The translations under genes and the position numbers were made by a program. The notes under the pieces were generated by a model. It was given only the letters and a program-made list of their open reading frames with translations. It did not search any database and was not told where the DNA came from. Below, piece after piece: positions 37,011-45,965 of a DNA stretch of 64,000 nt; the stretch's first letter is position 1, and the number at the start of each line of letters is the position of its first letter. Source of the DNA: Muribaculaceae bacterium (GTDB taxonomy: Bacteria > Bacteroidota > Bacteroidia > Bacteroidales > Muribaculaceae); contig JAIDXM010000020.1 of assembly GCA_029058745.1 (NCBI GenBank), positions 16,553-80,552 of the forward strand. Direction: 5' to 3'.

Positions 37011-37046
37011 TTTGGACAGCCTTGAGGAAAGTGTTTTCTAATTTTG
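37011..37046 (+). promoter_or_regulatory. Promoter of the first GH43 gene
   Basis: TTTG (37011-37014), a 24-bp spacer and TAATTTTG (37039-37046) lie 22 bp before the start codon. Two GTTAC motifs (36940-36944 and 37003-37007) precede it, 63 bp apart. Confidence 0.6.
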
Positions 37047-37068
37047 CAATGTACAAAAATAACATGTA

Positions 37069-38667
37069 ATGACAATAGACACACTATTCAGAAACATCGC
37101 AGTCTTGCTGGCATTGCCACTGATGGCTAATGCGGCACCTTGTGGAGGTGGCCGGATGAGTGAGGTGGCCAACCCTGTGATATGGGCAGATGTGCCGGAT
37201 CCGGATGTCATAAGGGTTGACAGCGACTTTTATATGGTGAGTACCACCATGCACCTGATGCCAGGATGTCCTGTGATGAAATCGAGAGATCTCGTCAACT
37301 GGAAGACTGTCGGATATGTGTTTGACCGACTTGAAGACACGCCGCGCTATGACCTCATTGGAGGCACGGTGTATGGAAAGGGTCAATGGGCCACTTCGCT
37401 GAGGTGGCGCGACGGAATGTACTATGTGTTGTTCTCGCCAAACGATGAGCCATACCGCTCATATGTATATAAGACAGACGATCCTTCGGGACAGTGGGAA
37501 CTTGTGTCTCGGATGCCTCATTTCCATGATGCCTCGTTGCTGTTCGACGACGACGGCAGGGCTTATGTGTTTTATAGTGGCGGCGACATTCGTCTCCGAG
37601 AGCTTGAGCCAGACCTGTCAGGAGTGAAGGAGGGTGGCATCGACTGTGTGGTGATACATCCAGATATCGAGGAGACTGGACTCCATGAGGGAAGCAGGGT
37701 TATAAAGCATGATGGTCAATACTATGCGTTTGTCATATCATGGCCTGCGGGAAAGCCACGCCGACAGTTGTGCTACCGTGCCGACAGTATCACGGGGCCA
37801 TATGAGAAGTTTGTGGTGCTTGAGTCGGAATTCGGAGGTTTCCCATATGTCGGACAGGGATGTCTTGTCGATGACATGTCCGGCGACTGGTGGGGAGTCA
37901 TATTCCAGGATCGTGGTGGAGTTGGCAGGGTGCTTACGTTGAATCCGTGTACATGGAAGGATGGTGTGCCTTATCTTGGAGATAAGGATGGAAAGGTGCC
38001 TGCTTCTCTGGTGAAGGAAACTTTTCAATGCGGAGGCTCCGGCATCGCGGAGTCTGATGAATTTTCGGATGGAAGAAAATCGGAACTTTGGCAATGGAAT
38101 CATAATCCGTTGGATTCCGTGTGGTCGCTTACAGAACGTCCGGGATACCTTCGGCTGACGACATCGAGGGTTGTGCCGGATTTGTTCCAGGCTCCGAATA
38201 CGATAAGCCAAAGGATGTATGGCCCTACCGGCAGCGCGTCGGTGAGCCTTGACACGGAGGGGATGAGGAGGGGCGATGTCGCAGGATTCGCCGCTTTCAA
38301 TGGCGATTCTGGTATGTTGTCGGTAAAAAAAGATGACAGAGGGAAGTGGCTTGTGTATGAGACATCGTCTGTGTCGCTTGATGAGGGTCATTCCGTCTCA
38401 GGGGTTGCGTCGAAGGAGTATGTCAGACTTCCTCTCGAATCAGATATGGTTTTCCTGAGGATATCTACCGACTTCAATCCCGGGAAGGACCTTGCGGATT
38501 TCTACTACAGCTATGACGGATGCGATTGGATTAAGATAAACGAGGAGCCGTTCAATATGGTATTCGACTACAGACGGTTCTTTATGGGTACCCGCTATGC
38601 TATTTATAATTATTCCACTGAGGAAGCGGGAGGATATGTTGATATTGACTGGTTCAGATTGGATTGA
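37069..38667 (+). CDS. GH43 family glycoside hydrolase (arabinofuranosidase/xylosidase type)
   Basis: The 532-residue protein has a signal peptide (about 1-22) and a five-bladed GH43 propeller: catalytic base Asp in DVPDPDVIRV (near 40-49), the pKa-modulating Asp in HDASLLFDDDG, and the acid Glu in the LHEGSRV segment near 206. From about 325 a beta-sandwich with DEFSDGRKSELWQWNHNP follows, as in the GH43 C2/concanavalin-like modules. The pattern resembles subfamily 12, which includes arabinoxylan alpha-L-arabinofuranosidases; beta-xylosidase is the alternative. No lipobox is seen, so it is probably periplasmic. It stands behind its own promoter. Confidence 0.88.
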   Translation: MTIDTLFRNIAVLLALPLMANAAPCGGGRMSEVANPVIWADVPDPDVIRVDSDFYMVSTTMHLMPGCPVMKSRDLVNWKTVGYVFDRLEDTPRYDLIGGTVYGKGQWATSLRWRDGMYYVLFSPNDEPYRSYVYKTDDPSGQWELVSRMPHFHDASLLFDDDGRAYVFYSGGDIRLRELEPDLSGVKEGGIDCVVIHPDIEETGLHEGSRVIKHDGQYYAFVISWPAGKPRRQLCYRADSITGPYEKFVVLESEFGGFPYVGQGCLVDDMSGDWWGVIFQDRGGVGRVLTLNPCTWKDGVPYLGDKDGKVPASLVKETFQCGGSGIAESDEFSDGRKSELWQWNHNPLDSVWSLTERPGYLRLTTSRVVPDLFQAPNTISQRMYGPTGSASVSLDTEGMRRGDVAGFAAFNGDSGMLSVKKDDRGKWLVYETSSVSLDEGHSVSGVASKEYVRLPLESDMVFLRISTDFNPGKDLADFYYSYDGCDWIKINEEPFNMVFDYRRFFMGTRYAIYNYSTEEAGGYVDIDWFRLD

Positions 38668-38897
38668 TGGTGTCGGACACGTAATCCAAACGAGAGCTAC
38701 TATCAGAATATTCCTTGTGTCGTCATAGCGGCGGGAGGAAACGAATATACCGTGATAATAACCTATTGAAATTTCTGCTGCAGGTCAGAAGGTCTTAAGG
38801 TAAGACTGGATTAATAGAGACTTGCCGACTATTGTCTTAGCTTTATCTATTTCGGTTAGTGTATGAGTTGTTAAGGTAGATTAGATTTTAGACTGTG

Positions 38898-38945
38898 AAG
38901 GGGTTTCGCCGGATGAGAGGCGAGGCCCCTTTATCTTTCTGATAT
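38898..38945 (+). terminator. Terminator after the first GH43 gene
   Basis: AAGGGG (38898-38903) pairs with CCCCTT (38937-38942), with an inner CGCC/GGCG stem, and is followed by a T-rich run. It lies 230 bp after the stop. The rest of the 428-bp gap (38668-39095) holds no gene or RNA that I can identify. Confidence 0.6.
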
Positions 38946-39005
38946 AGGGATGTCTATTGCGGCATGATACAAAATCTAACATTTGTGGTACATCAAAAAT
39001 CACGA

Positions 39006-39072
39006 TTGTTACGAATTGGAATGCAATGAGCAGAGATATAAACGCGCTTGGGAAGTAATAGAAGTAATTTTG
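39006..39072 (+). promoter_or_regulatory. Promoter region of the second GH43 gene and xus operon
   Basis: TAATTTTG (39065-39072) fits TAnnTTTG, 23 bp before the start codon. A TTGTTACGAATTGGA sequence at 39006-39020 resembles the GTTAC-type motifs in front of the HTCS and the first GH43 gene. Confidence 0.55.
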
Positions 39073-39095
39073 TGGTGTAAACCAAAACTAACCAC

Positions 39096-40811
39096 ATGAA
39101 CTTAAACCAAACTCTAATTGCCATGACCATCGCGGTCATGCCCATGGCGGCAGGATGTGGAGCTGCTTCGAAAGAGGTGGAGCCACAGTCGTCAGTTGCG
39201 ATATTCGATTCATTCAGATATTCGGGCAATGATGACTTCTGCAATGAGAATCCACTGCCGGATGAGGGCTCATTCTACAATCCTATTCTTTCTGGATGGT
39301 ATTCCGACCCGTCGATATGTACGAACGGACAGGGCGACTACTTTCTTGTGACTTCGACATTCACGTATTTTCCGGGTGTACCCATTTTCCACAGCCGTGA
39401 CCTTGTCAATTGGGAACAGGTTGGACATGTGTTGAACCGTCCGTCGCAGTTACGCAACATGGAGAAACAGCACGTAAGCGGAGGAATCTTCGCTCCTGCA
39501 ATCTCCTACAATCCTGCCAACAATACCTACTATATGATTACAACCAATGTTGGCGACGGTAATTTCTTTGTAAAGACAGAAAATCCCTTCGGGGAGTGGA
39601 GCGATCCCATCATGCTTCCGGAAGTGCAGGGAATCGACCCTTCGTTTTTCTTTGATGAGGACGGGAAGGGATACATAGTGAACAATGACGATGCTCCAGA
39701 CGGCAAACCTGAATATCCGGGCCACCGGACAGTCAGGGTGGTGGAATTTGACACCGCCACTGATAAATGTGTAGGAGAGCGGAAGGTTGTAGTCAACAAA
39801 GGGTGGCGTCCGTCCGACAAACCGATATGGTGTGAAGGCCCGCATATATATAAGGAGAACGGCAAGTATTACCTGATGACAGCCGAGGGAGGCACTTCCG
39901 TGTGGCATAGTGAGGTGATTTATAAAGGAGACACGCCGTTCGGGCCGTATGTTCCTTATGAGGGAAACCCGATACTTACGCAACGCACTCTTGACGCAGG
40001 ACGTGAGAATCCTGTGACATGTGCCGGACATGCCGATATTGTGAAAACTCCGGAAGGAGATTGGTGGGGAGTGTTCCTTGGCGTGCGTCCAGTTTCGGCC
40101 GACAAGGAGAATCTTGGGCGTGAGACATTTCTGCTTCCCGTGAAATGGACTGAGGATGGCTGGCCTGTATTCCTCAAAGAGGGGGAGCGGGTGCCATTGA
40201 TTGTAAACAAGCCGGATGCCAAGAGGGGAGACAATGTTACTTTCGGAAATTACGACAGGGTGGAGGACTTCGCGGACTCGGTGCTTGGTAAAGAATGGAT
40301 GACGTTAAGAGGTCCGGCGGATGCTTATTATTCTCTTACTGACAATCCAGGTCACCTGACACTCAAGTGTGGTGATGTTAAGTCGAGCGAGAAGGCGGAG
40401 TTGCCGTTTGTATGCCGACGTCTCAACCATCATAATTTCAGTGCCGACACCGATATGACGTTTGTTCCGGAGACAGACAGCCAGAGCGCTGGACTGCTCG
40501 TTTTTAAGGACGAGACGCACCAGTATTACCTTGCCAGGACGAAAAAGGGAGACAGCCATTTCATAGAGCTCAGGAGGATTTCAGAGAATGGGTCGGATCT
40601 CCTTTCGCAAAAAGAGATTGCGCCCGATCTGTCGGCCGTTTCGTTGAAGGTGGATGGCAAAGGACTCAACTATTCCTTCAGCTACTCTCCCGACGGTGGC
40701 AAGACCTGGGAGAACGTGGCCGACAATGTTGACGCCGGATTCACATCCACCAATGTGGCGGGAGGGTTCACAGGCACCGTTATCGGCATGTATGCCTCCA
40801 ATGTTGAATGA
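39096..40811 (+). CDS. GH43 beta-xylosidase-like lipoprotein
   Basis: The protein starts with a lipoprotein signal ending in MAAGC (lipidated Cys21). The GH43 domain begins at FYNPILSGWYSDPSIC (about 60-75) with the catalytic base Asp, followed by IDPSFFFDEDGKGYI (about 170-184) and the acid Glu in CEGPHIY (about 247). From about 370 a beta-sandwich as in GH43_C2 follows. The opening NPILSGWYSDPS and the FPGVPIFHSRDLVNWE segment match the XynB beta-xylosidase group. It likely faces the periplasm or is a surface lipoprotein; there is no acidic export signal that settles this. It leads into the xusA gene 68 bp downstream, which has no promoter of its own. Confidence 0.87.
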   Translation: MNLNQTLIAMTIAVMPMAAGCGAASKEVEPQSSVAIFDSFRYSGNDDFCNENPLPDEGSFYNPILSGWYSDPSICTNGQGDYFLVTSTFTYFPGVPIFHSRDLVNWEQVGHVLNRPSQLRNMEKQHVSGGIFAPAISYNPANNTYYMITTNVGDGNFFVKTENPFGEWSDPIMLPEVQGIDPSFFFDEDGKGYIVNNDDAPDGKPEYPGHRTVRVVEFDTATDKCVGERKVVVNKGWRPSDKPIWCEGPHIYKENGKYYLMTAEGGTSVWHSEVIYKGDTPFGPYVPYEGNPILTQRTLDAGRENPVTCAGHADIVKTPEGDWWGVFLGVRPVSADKENLGRETFLLPVKWTEDGWPVFLKEGERVPLIVNKPDAKRGDNVTFGNYDRVEDFADSVLGKEWMTLRGPADAYYSLTDNPGHLTLKCGDVKSSEKAELPFVCRRLNHHNFSADTDMTFVPETDSQSAGLLVFKDETHQYYLARTKKGDSHFIELRRISENGSDLLSQKEIAPDLSAVSLKVDGKGLNYSFSYSPDGGKTWENVADNVDAGFTSTNVAGGFTGTVIGMYASNVE

Positions 40812-40879
40812 CAACGGACTGCGAGACTTATCGATTGAATCGTGAAAAACTATTCCATTATACTTAATATTTAATAGCA

Positions 40880-43800
40880 ATGAAAAATGTAAAGAAAATG
40901 CTTCATTACATTGCGTTGCTTATGATGTTGGTTAGCATAGGCACATTCAGGGCCAATGCTGAAGATGTCAGAGGCAGCGTCATCGATGACACAGGGGAAC
41001 CTCTCATCGGAGTAACGGTAATGGTTGTCGGCGTGACTGGAGGAACAGTCACGGATATTGATGGCAACTATGTGATTAATGTTCCTGACATCAAGAAGGA
41101 TGAACTCAGATTCACTTATGTCGGCATGAAACCTTTGTTTGAAAAGGTGAATGGACGCAAGGTGATTGATGTCACCATGTCAAGCTCTGACGAATCACTT
41201 GAAGAGCTTGTGGTGGTGGGTTACGGCCAGCAGAAGAAGGCTTCTGTGGTTGGGGCTATCGCGCAGACATCCGGAGAGACGCTTGCCCGTGCCGGAGGCG
41301 TCACCAGTGTCGGTAGCGCGTTGACCGGCAATGTGCCGGGTGTCACCACTATGTCATCGTCCGGTATGCCCGGAGATGAGGATCCCAAAATTGTGATTCG
41401 TGGACAGACATCGTGGAACGGAAGTGATCCCCTCGTGCTTGTTGACGGCGTGGAACGTCCCATGAGTTCTGTGGATATCGGTTCCGTGGAGACTCTTTCC
41501 GTGCTGAAAGACGCGTCGGCCACAGCTGTTTATGGCGTCAAAGGCGCCAATGGTGTGATTCTCATCACGACCAAGCGAGGTAAAGAGGGGCGTGCCGAGG
41601 TTGGTGTCTCATTCAACGCGACAGCCAAGGTGATTTCAAAACTCCCCGGCACCGAGGGTTCGCCGGAGGCTCTCTACATGAGGAATGCAGTGATTGAGCG
41701 TGAACTTGGTGTTACACCTGAGTCATGGCTCGACATCACTCCGATGGATGTGATAGAGAAATACCGCAATCCTGCAAACCTTGAGGAGGCGGAGAGGTAT
41801 CCCAACATCAACTGGCAGGATATGCTGTTCAAGAAGGCTGCATTCTCCTACAACCCGAACATCAACGTGAGGGGAGGTACTAAATTCGTGAAGTATTATG
41901 CCGCTATCGACTTCCTGCATGAGGGCGACCTTTTCAAGACTTATGACACCGGCCGAGGATATGACGGAGGTTATGGTTATAACCGTGTCAATATTCGTTC
42001 GAATCTTGATTTCCAGATTACAAGGAGCACCACATTCAAGGTGAACCTTTCCGGTTCTCACGGACAGAAGAAGGGACCCTGGGGTATCGCGGATGATTCA
42101 TTTGGAGCATCTCAGCTCTGGCAGGCCGCCTACAGCGCGCCTTCAGACGCTTTCGTGCCTATCTATTCCGACGGGACATGGGGATTCTATCCTGCAAATG
42201 ACCAAGGTGCTCCAAACTCTATCAGGAATATCGCCACATCAGGAGTGGAATACACCACGACTACCCGGATAAACACCGACTTCACCCTCGACCAGGATTT
42301 GAGTTTCATTACAGAGGGACTTCGCGCCAGCGCCACAATTTCATGGGATAATGTTATGGTCGAGGCTGGACGTGGCATCAATGAGAACTGGTATGAACCA
42401 CAATACAAGTGGATAAACCCGACCACAGGTGAAGTCATCTACAAGAAAGCCGTGCAAGGGAATGGACTCGATTTCAATGAGGATATGAAGTGGAGCGTCA
42501 AGGGTGGTGATGTGAGCAACTGGATGACCCAGCGCAATCTCTTCTATCAGGCCCAGCTTTTCTGGGGTCGTCAGTTCGGAGACCATGACGTGACTGCCAT
42601 GGGTGTGTTCAACCGCACGGAACGCGCCACTGGTTCTGAATTCCCCCATTACCGTGAGGACTGGGCATTCCGTGTCACCTATAATTACGCCGACCGCTAT
42701 TTCTTCGAGTATAACGGCGCCTATAATGGCTCAGAGAAATTCGACCGCAAATACCGTTTTGATTTCTTCAACTCTGCCGCGATAGGATGGCGTCTGAGCG
42801 AAGAGAAATTCATGGCGTGGAGTCGCGGATGGCTCGATAATTTCAAGATAAGGTATTCTATAGGAGAAGTGGGCGACGACAATGTGTGGAGACGCTGGCT
42901 GTATGCGACACAGTGGTCGATTGCAGACCCCCAAAATCTCACTATAACCAATGGAGGATCATCTCCCTACACTTGGTATAAAGAGGCATCGATTGGCAAT
43001 CCCGACATCCATTGGGAGAAGGCGTTGAAACAGAACCTCGGTATCGATTTTCAGGTTCTCAATGGTCTGTTTGCCGGCACGTTCGAGTTCTTCAATGAAA
43101 GGAGAAACGATATTCTCGTCGATGGCGGGATACGTTCCATCCCCTCTTACTTCGGCGGCACAGCTCCCACGGCCAACCTGGGACGTGTGAAAAGCAGCGG
43201 CTTCGAGCTTGAATTGCGTGTCAACAAGATGTTTTCCAATGGCATCCGCCTGTGGGGTAATTTCAATATGACCCATGCCACAAATAAGGTGCTTGACAAG
43301 GATGAGCCGCAACTCAAAGCCGCTTATCAGAAGGAGGCAGGCTTCGCAATCGGTCAGGACCGGATAATCTATGACGCCGGTTACGCCCAGACTTGGGATG
43401 ATGTGATTGGAATGACCAACCATAACACCAACGACGGCCAGAAACTGCCGGGACAGCCGATTATGGTGGATTATAACGGTGACGGTGTAATCGACTCTTT
43501 CGACAGTGCACCCTACGGATACAGCAGCATCCCTCAAAACACCTACAATGCTACGATAGGCATCGACTACAAAGGGTGGAATTTCTTCGTGCAGTTCTAT
43601 GGAGTCACCAACGTTCAGCGCACCGTGACATTCGACTCTTATAGAAACAAACTCAACACTTTGTTCGCCGGTGTTGATTTCTGGACACCTGGAGTGAACT
43701 CCGCCGACCGTCCGTTGCCGGTGTGGAACTCCACTCCGTCATACTACAACGGCTGGGACAACGCGTTCAATCACTATGACGGCTCATATATCCGTCTGAA

Positions 43801-44011
43801 GAACATTGAGCTTGGCTACACTTGGACTGACGGATGGATCAAACGCATCGGATTAAGCGACCTTAAGATTTATGTCAATGGAAACAACCTGTGGCAGTGG
43901 AGCCGTATGCCTGACGACCGTGAGTCGAACTTCGCAGGAACCGGCAACGCCTCCCAGGGCGCATATCCTACAGTGCGTCGTTTCAATTTTGGCATCAGAT
44001 TCAATATCTAA
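40880..44011 (+). CDS. xusA: SusC-like TonB-dependent xylan oligosaccharide transporter (XusA)
   Basis: The 1,043-residue SusC-type outer-membrane transporter has a signal peptide (1-27), a CarboxypepD_reg-like domain (28-105), a TonB-box-like VVVGYG (111-116), a plug domain with SNG..PLVLVDGVER (about 175-195) and a 22-strand barrel ending in a C-terminal strand FGIRFNI. The order SusC-SusD-SusC-SusD-surface protein-GH10 equals the xusABCDE-xyn10C cluster described in Prevotella bryantii, so this copy is XusA by position. Together with XusB it imports xylo-oligosaccharides. No promoter precedes it, so it is read from the GH43 promoter at 39065. Confidence 0.92.
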   Translation: MKNVKKMLHYIALLMMLVSIGTFRANAEDVRGSVIDDTGEPLIGVTVMVVGVTGGTVTDIDGNYVINVPDIKKDELRFTYVGMKPLFEKVNGRKVIDVTMSSSDESLEELVVVGYGQQKKASVVGAIAQTSGETLARAGGVTSVGSALTGNVPGVTTMSSSGMPGDEDPKIVIRGQTSWNGSDPLVLVDGVERPMSSVDIGSVETLSVLKDASATAVYGVKGANGVILITTKRGKEGRAEVGVSFNATAKVISKLPGTEGSPEALYMRNAVIERELGVTPESWLDITPMDVIEKYRNPANLEEAERYPNINWQDMLFKKAAFSYNPNINVRGGTKFVKYYAAIDFLHEGDLFKTYDTGRGYDGGYGYNRVNIRSNLDFQITRSTTFKVNLSGSHGQKKGPWGIADDSFGASQLWQAAYSAPSDAFVPIYSDGTWGFYPANDQGAPNSIRNIATSGVEYTTTTRINTDFTLDQDLSFITEGLRASATISWDNVMVEAGRGINENWYEPQYKWINPTTGEVIYKKAVQGNGLDFNEDMKWSVKGGDVSNWMTQRNLFYQAQLFWGRQFGDHDVTAMGVFNRTERATGSEFPHYREDWAFRVTYNYADRYFFEYNGAYNGSEKFDRKYRFDFFNSAAIGWRLSEEKFMAWSRGWLDNFKIRYSIGEVGDDNVWRRWLYATQWSIADPQNLTITNGGSSPYTWYKEASIGNPDIHWEKALKQNLGIDFQVLNGLFAGTFEFFNERRNDILVDGGIRSIPSYFGGTAPTANLGRVKSSGFELELRVNKMFSNGIRLWGNFNMTHATNKVLDKDEPQLKAAYQKEAGFAIGQDRIIYDAGYAQTWDDVIGMTNHNTNDGQKLPGQPIMVDYNGDGVIDSFDSAPYGYSSIPQNTYNATIGIDYKGWNFFVQFYGVTNVQRTVTFDSYRNKLNTLFAGVDFWTPGVNSADRPLPVWNSTPSYYNGWDNAFNHYDGSYIRLKNIELGYTWTDGWIKRIGLSDLKIYVNGNNLWQWSRMPDDRESNFAGTGNASQGAYPTVRRFNFGIRFNI

Positions 44012-44022
44012 AAAACTACAAG

Positions 44023-45939
44023 ATGAAAAGATTAAAACAACATATCTTCACCCTATTGGCGGCCGGCATGGTCTTGTCTCCACTTTCGGCCTGCACTGAT
44101 TATCTCGACAAGGCTCCAGAGAGCGAGATTTCTGCTGAGGAGGCTTTCAAGAATTTCAGGAACTTCCAGGGATTTGTGGAAGAGATGTATTTCTGTGTGC
44201 CTGATTTTGTCAAGGGCTATTGGAACAATTCTTTCAACTGGGGCGACGATGAGATAATACAGGTGGGCATAAATTACATGATGGGTTACAAAATCGACCA
44301 GGGCGACTTCTGGGGCTGGCAGGCTGAATATGACGGCTGGGGCGCAGGCTGGATGGATATCAACGGGTTTGATACAAGCAATCCTGCCGATGTCCCTAAT
44401 CGTCCCACATTGTGGAAGGGTGCCTGGTATGGCATACGCAAGTGTAATATAGGACTTGCGAATCTCAACCTTCTCACAGAGGCTACCCAGGAGCAGAAAG
44501 ACATAATCAAGGGACAGCTCCTGTTCTTCAGAGGTTGGTTCCATTTCGAGCTTATGCAGTTTTTCGGAGGCCTCCCTTATATCGAGGAAGTGCTGTCGGG
44601 AGGTAAGCTGACACTCCCTCGCCTGAGCTATCACGAATGTGCCGACAGGGCAGCCGCAGATTTCCGCGAGGCGGCCAATCTGCTTCCGATTAATTGGGAC
44701 AATACTCCTACGGGAGCTGCCACCAAGGGAAACAATGACCTGCGTATCAATAAAATTATGGCTCTTGGCTATCTCGGCAAGAATTATCTCTGGGCTGCGA
44801 GTCCACTGATGAACAGAGAGTCAACAGGGTCTGAAAGTTACAACCAGGAGTATGCGAAGAAGGCATCAGAGGCGTTCGGTGAACTTCTCTCGCTTGTGGA
44901 GTCGGGACAGACACAGTATTCTCTCGTGGATTTCAAGGATTACAAGGAATTGTTCCTTACCCATAACAAGGGAGGACTGATGCCGGGACTTACAGAAGCG
45001 ATTTTCCGTGCGCCATCTACTGACTGGAACCGGACAAACTGGGGACAGAGCCGCGACTATGGCACCAGTGAGCTCGACCCGAGATGCGAGGTCGGATTCT
45101 ATCCTTGTGCCAACTATGTCAACTTCTATGGTATGGCCAACGGCCTTCCGCTTGATGACCCTGACTCCGGTTTCGACAAGAGCCATCCTTGGAAGGACAG
45201 AGACCCGCGCTTCTATCATGACATCCGGTTCGACGGCGCAAAGGTGGAACTCGGAGGCAACAAGCAGGCCGACCCTGTGCGCTACGCGCCTCTATATACA
45301 GGAGGCAAGATGCGTGATGAGCGAAGGGGCAGCCGCACTGGTTATCTGAATTTCAAGTTCATCCGCGACGATTTCAACCAGTGGGATAACCAGGGAGCCG
45401 ATAACTGGCCATCCAACAACCATATCCATCTATCATATATGCGTCTGGCAGACATTTACCTGATGTATGCCGAGGCAACCGCCAACGCATATGGCACGGC
45501 TGCCGGGAAGAGCAACAACTGCACCCTATCCGCAGAGGATGCCGTCAATGTGGTAAGGGACCGTGCCGGGGTGGGTCATGTCAACTCTTCTTATACAGGC
45601 TCTCTTGACAAATTCATGAGCGAGGTTAGAAGAGAGAGGGCAGTGGAGCTCGCCTTTGAGGCACACCGTTTCAATGATCTTCGCCGTTGGCTTCTCCTCG
45701 ACAAGCCGGGTTATATAGAGAAGACTTCCATCGAATTCCAACGTGTAGGCGACCTTACGGGGATAGAGGCGGACTCCTCTAAGGGTGTAAATACCGACGA
45801 TCCGTCGCAAAGTGAAGTGATAGGATATCATGAGGAGGTGATTCTGACCCGTAACTATTCAGACAAACATTGGTGGCTCCCTCTCAAGGTGAACGACACC
45901 AAAATGTATGTTGAATTCGGCCAGAACCCCGGCTGGTGA
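44023..45939 (+). CDS. xusB: SusD-like xylan oligosaccharide-binding lipoprotein (XusB)
   Basis: SusD-type surface lipoproteins cap the SusC transporter and bind glycan. The 638-residue product has a signal ending LSPLSAC (lipidated Cys24), the SusD-like N-terminal region (about 80-200), tetratricopeptide-like helices, and the RagB/SusD C-terminal domain with RLADIYLMYAEA (about 480-491) and VRRERAVELAFEAHRFNDLRRW (about 540-562). It starts 11 bp after xusA, so the pair is one translational unit. The ligand is taken to be a decorated xylan from the neighbouring enzymes. Confidence 0.92.
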   Translation: MKRLKQHIFTLLAAGMVLSPLSACTDYLDKAPESEISAEEAFKNFRNFQGFVEEMYFCVPDFVKGYWNNSFNWGDDEIIQVGINYMMGYKIDQGDFWGWQAEYDGWGAGWMDINGFDTSNPADVPNRPTLWKGAWYGIRKCNIGLANLNLLTEATQEQKDIIKGQLLFFRGWFHFELMQFFGGLPYIEEVLSGGKLTLPRLSYHECADRAAADFREAANLLPINWDNTPTGAATKGNNDLRINKIMALGYLGKNYLWAASPLMNRESTGSESYNQEYAKKASEAFGELLSLVESGQTQYSLVDFKDYKELFLTHNKGGLMPGLTEAIFRAPSTDWNRTNWGQSRDYGTSELDPRCEVGFYPCANYVNFYGMANGLPLDDPDSGFDKSHPWKDRDPRFYHDIRFDGAKVELGGNKQADPVRYAPLYTGGKMRDERRGSRTGYLNFKFIRDDFNQWDNQGADNWPSNNHIHLSYMRLADIYLMYAEATANAYGTAAGKSNNCTLSAEDAVNVVRDRAGVGHVNSSYTGSLDKFMSEVRRERAVELAFEAHRFNDLRRWLLLDKPGYIEKTSIEFQRVGDLTGIEADSSKGVNTDDPSQSEVIGYHEEVILTRNYSDKHWWLPLKVNDTKMYVEFGQNPGW

Positions 45940-45965
45940 TTTAAAACCATAAAGAAAACTCAACA

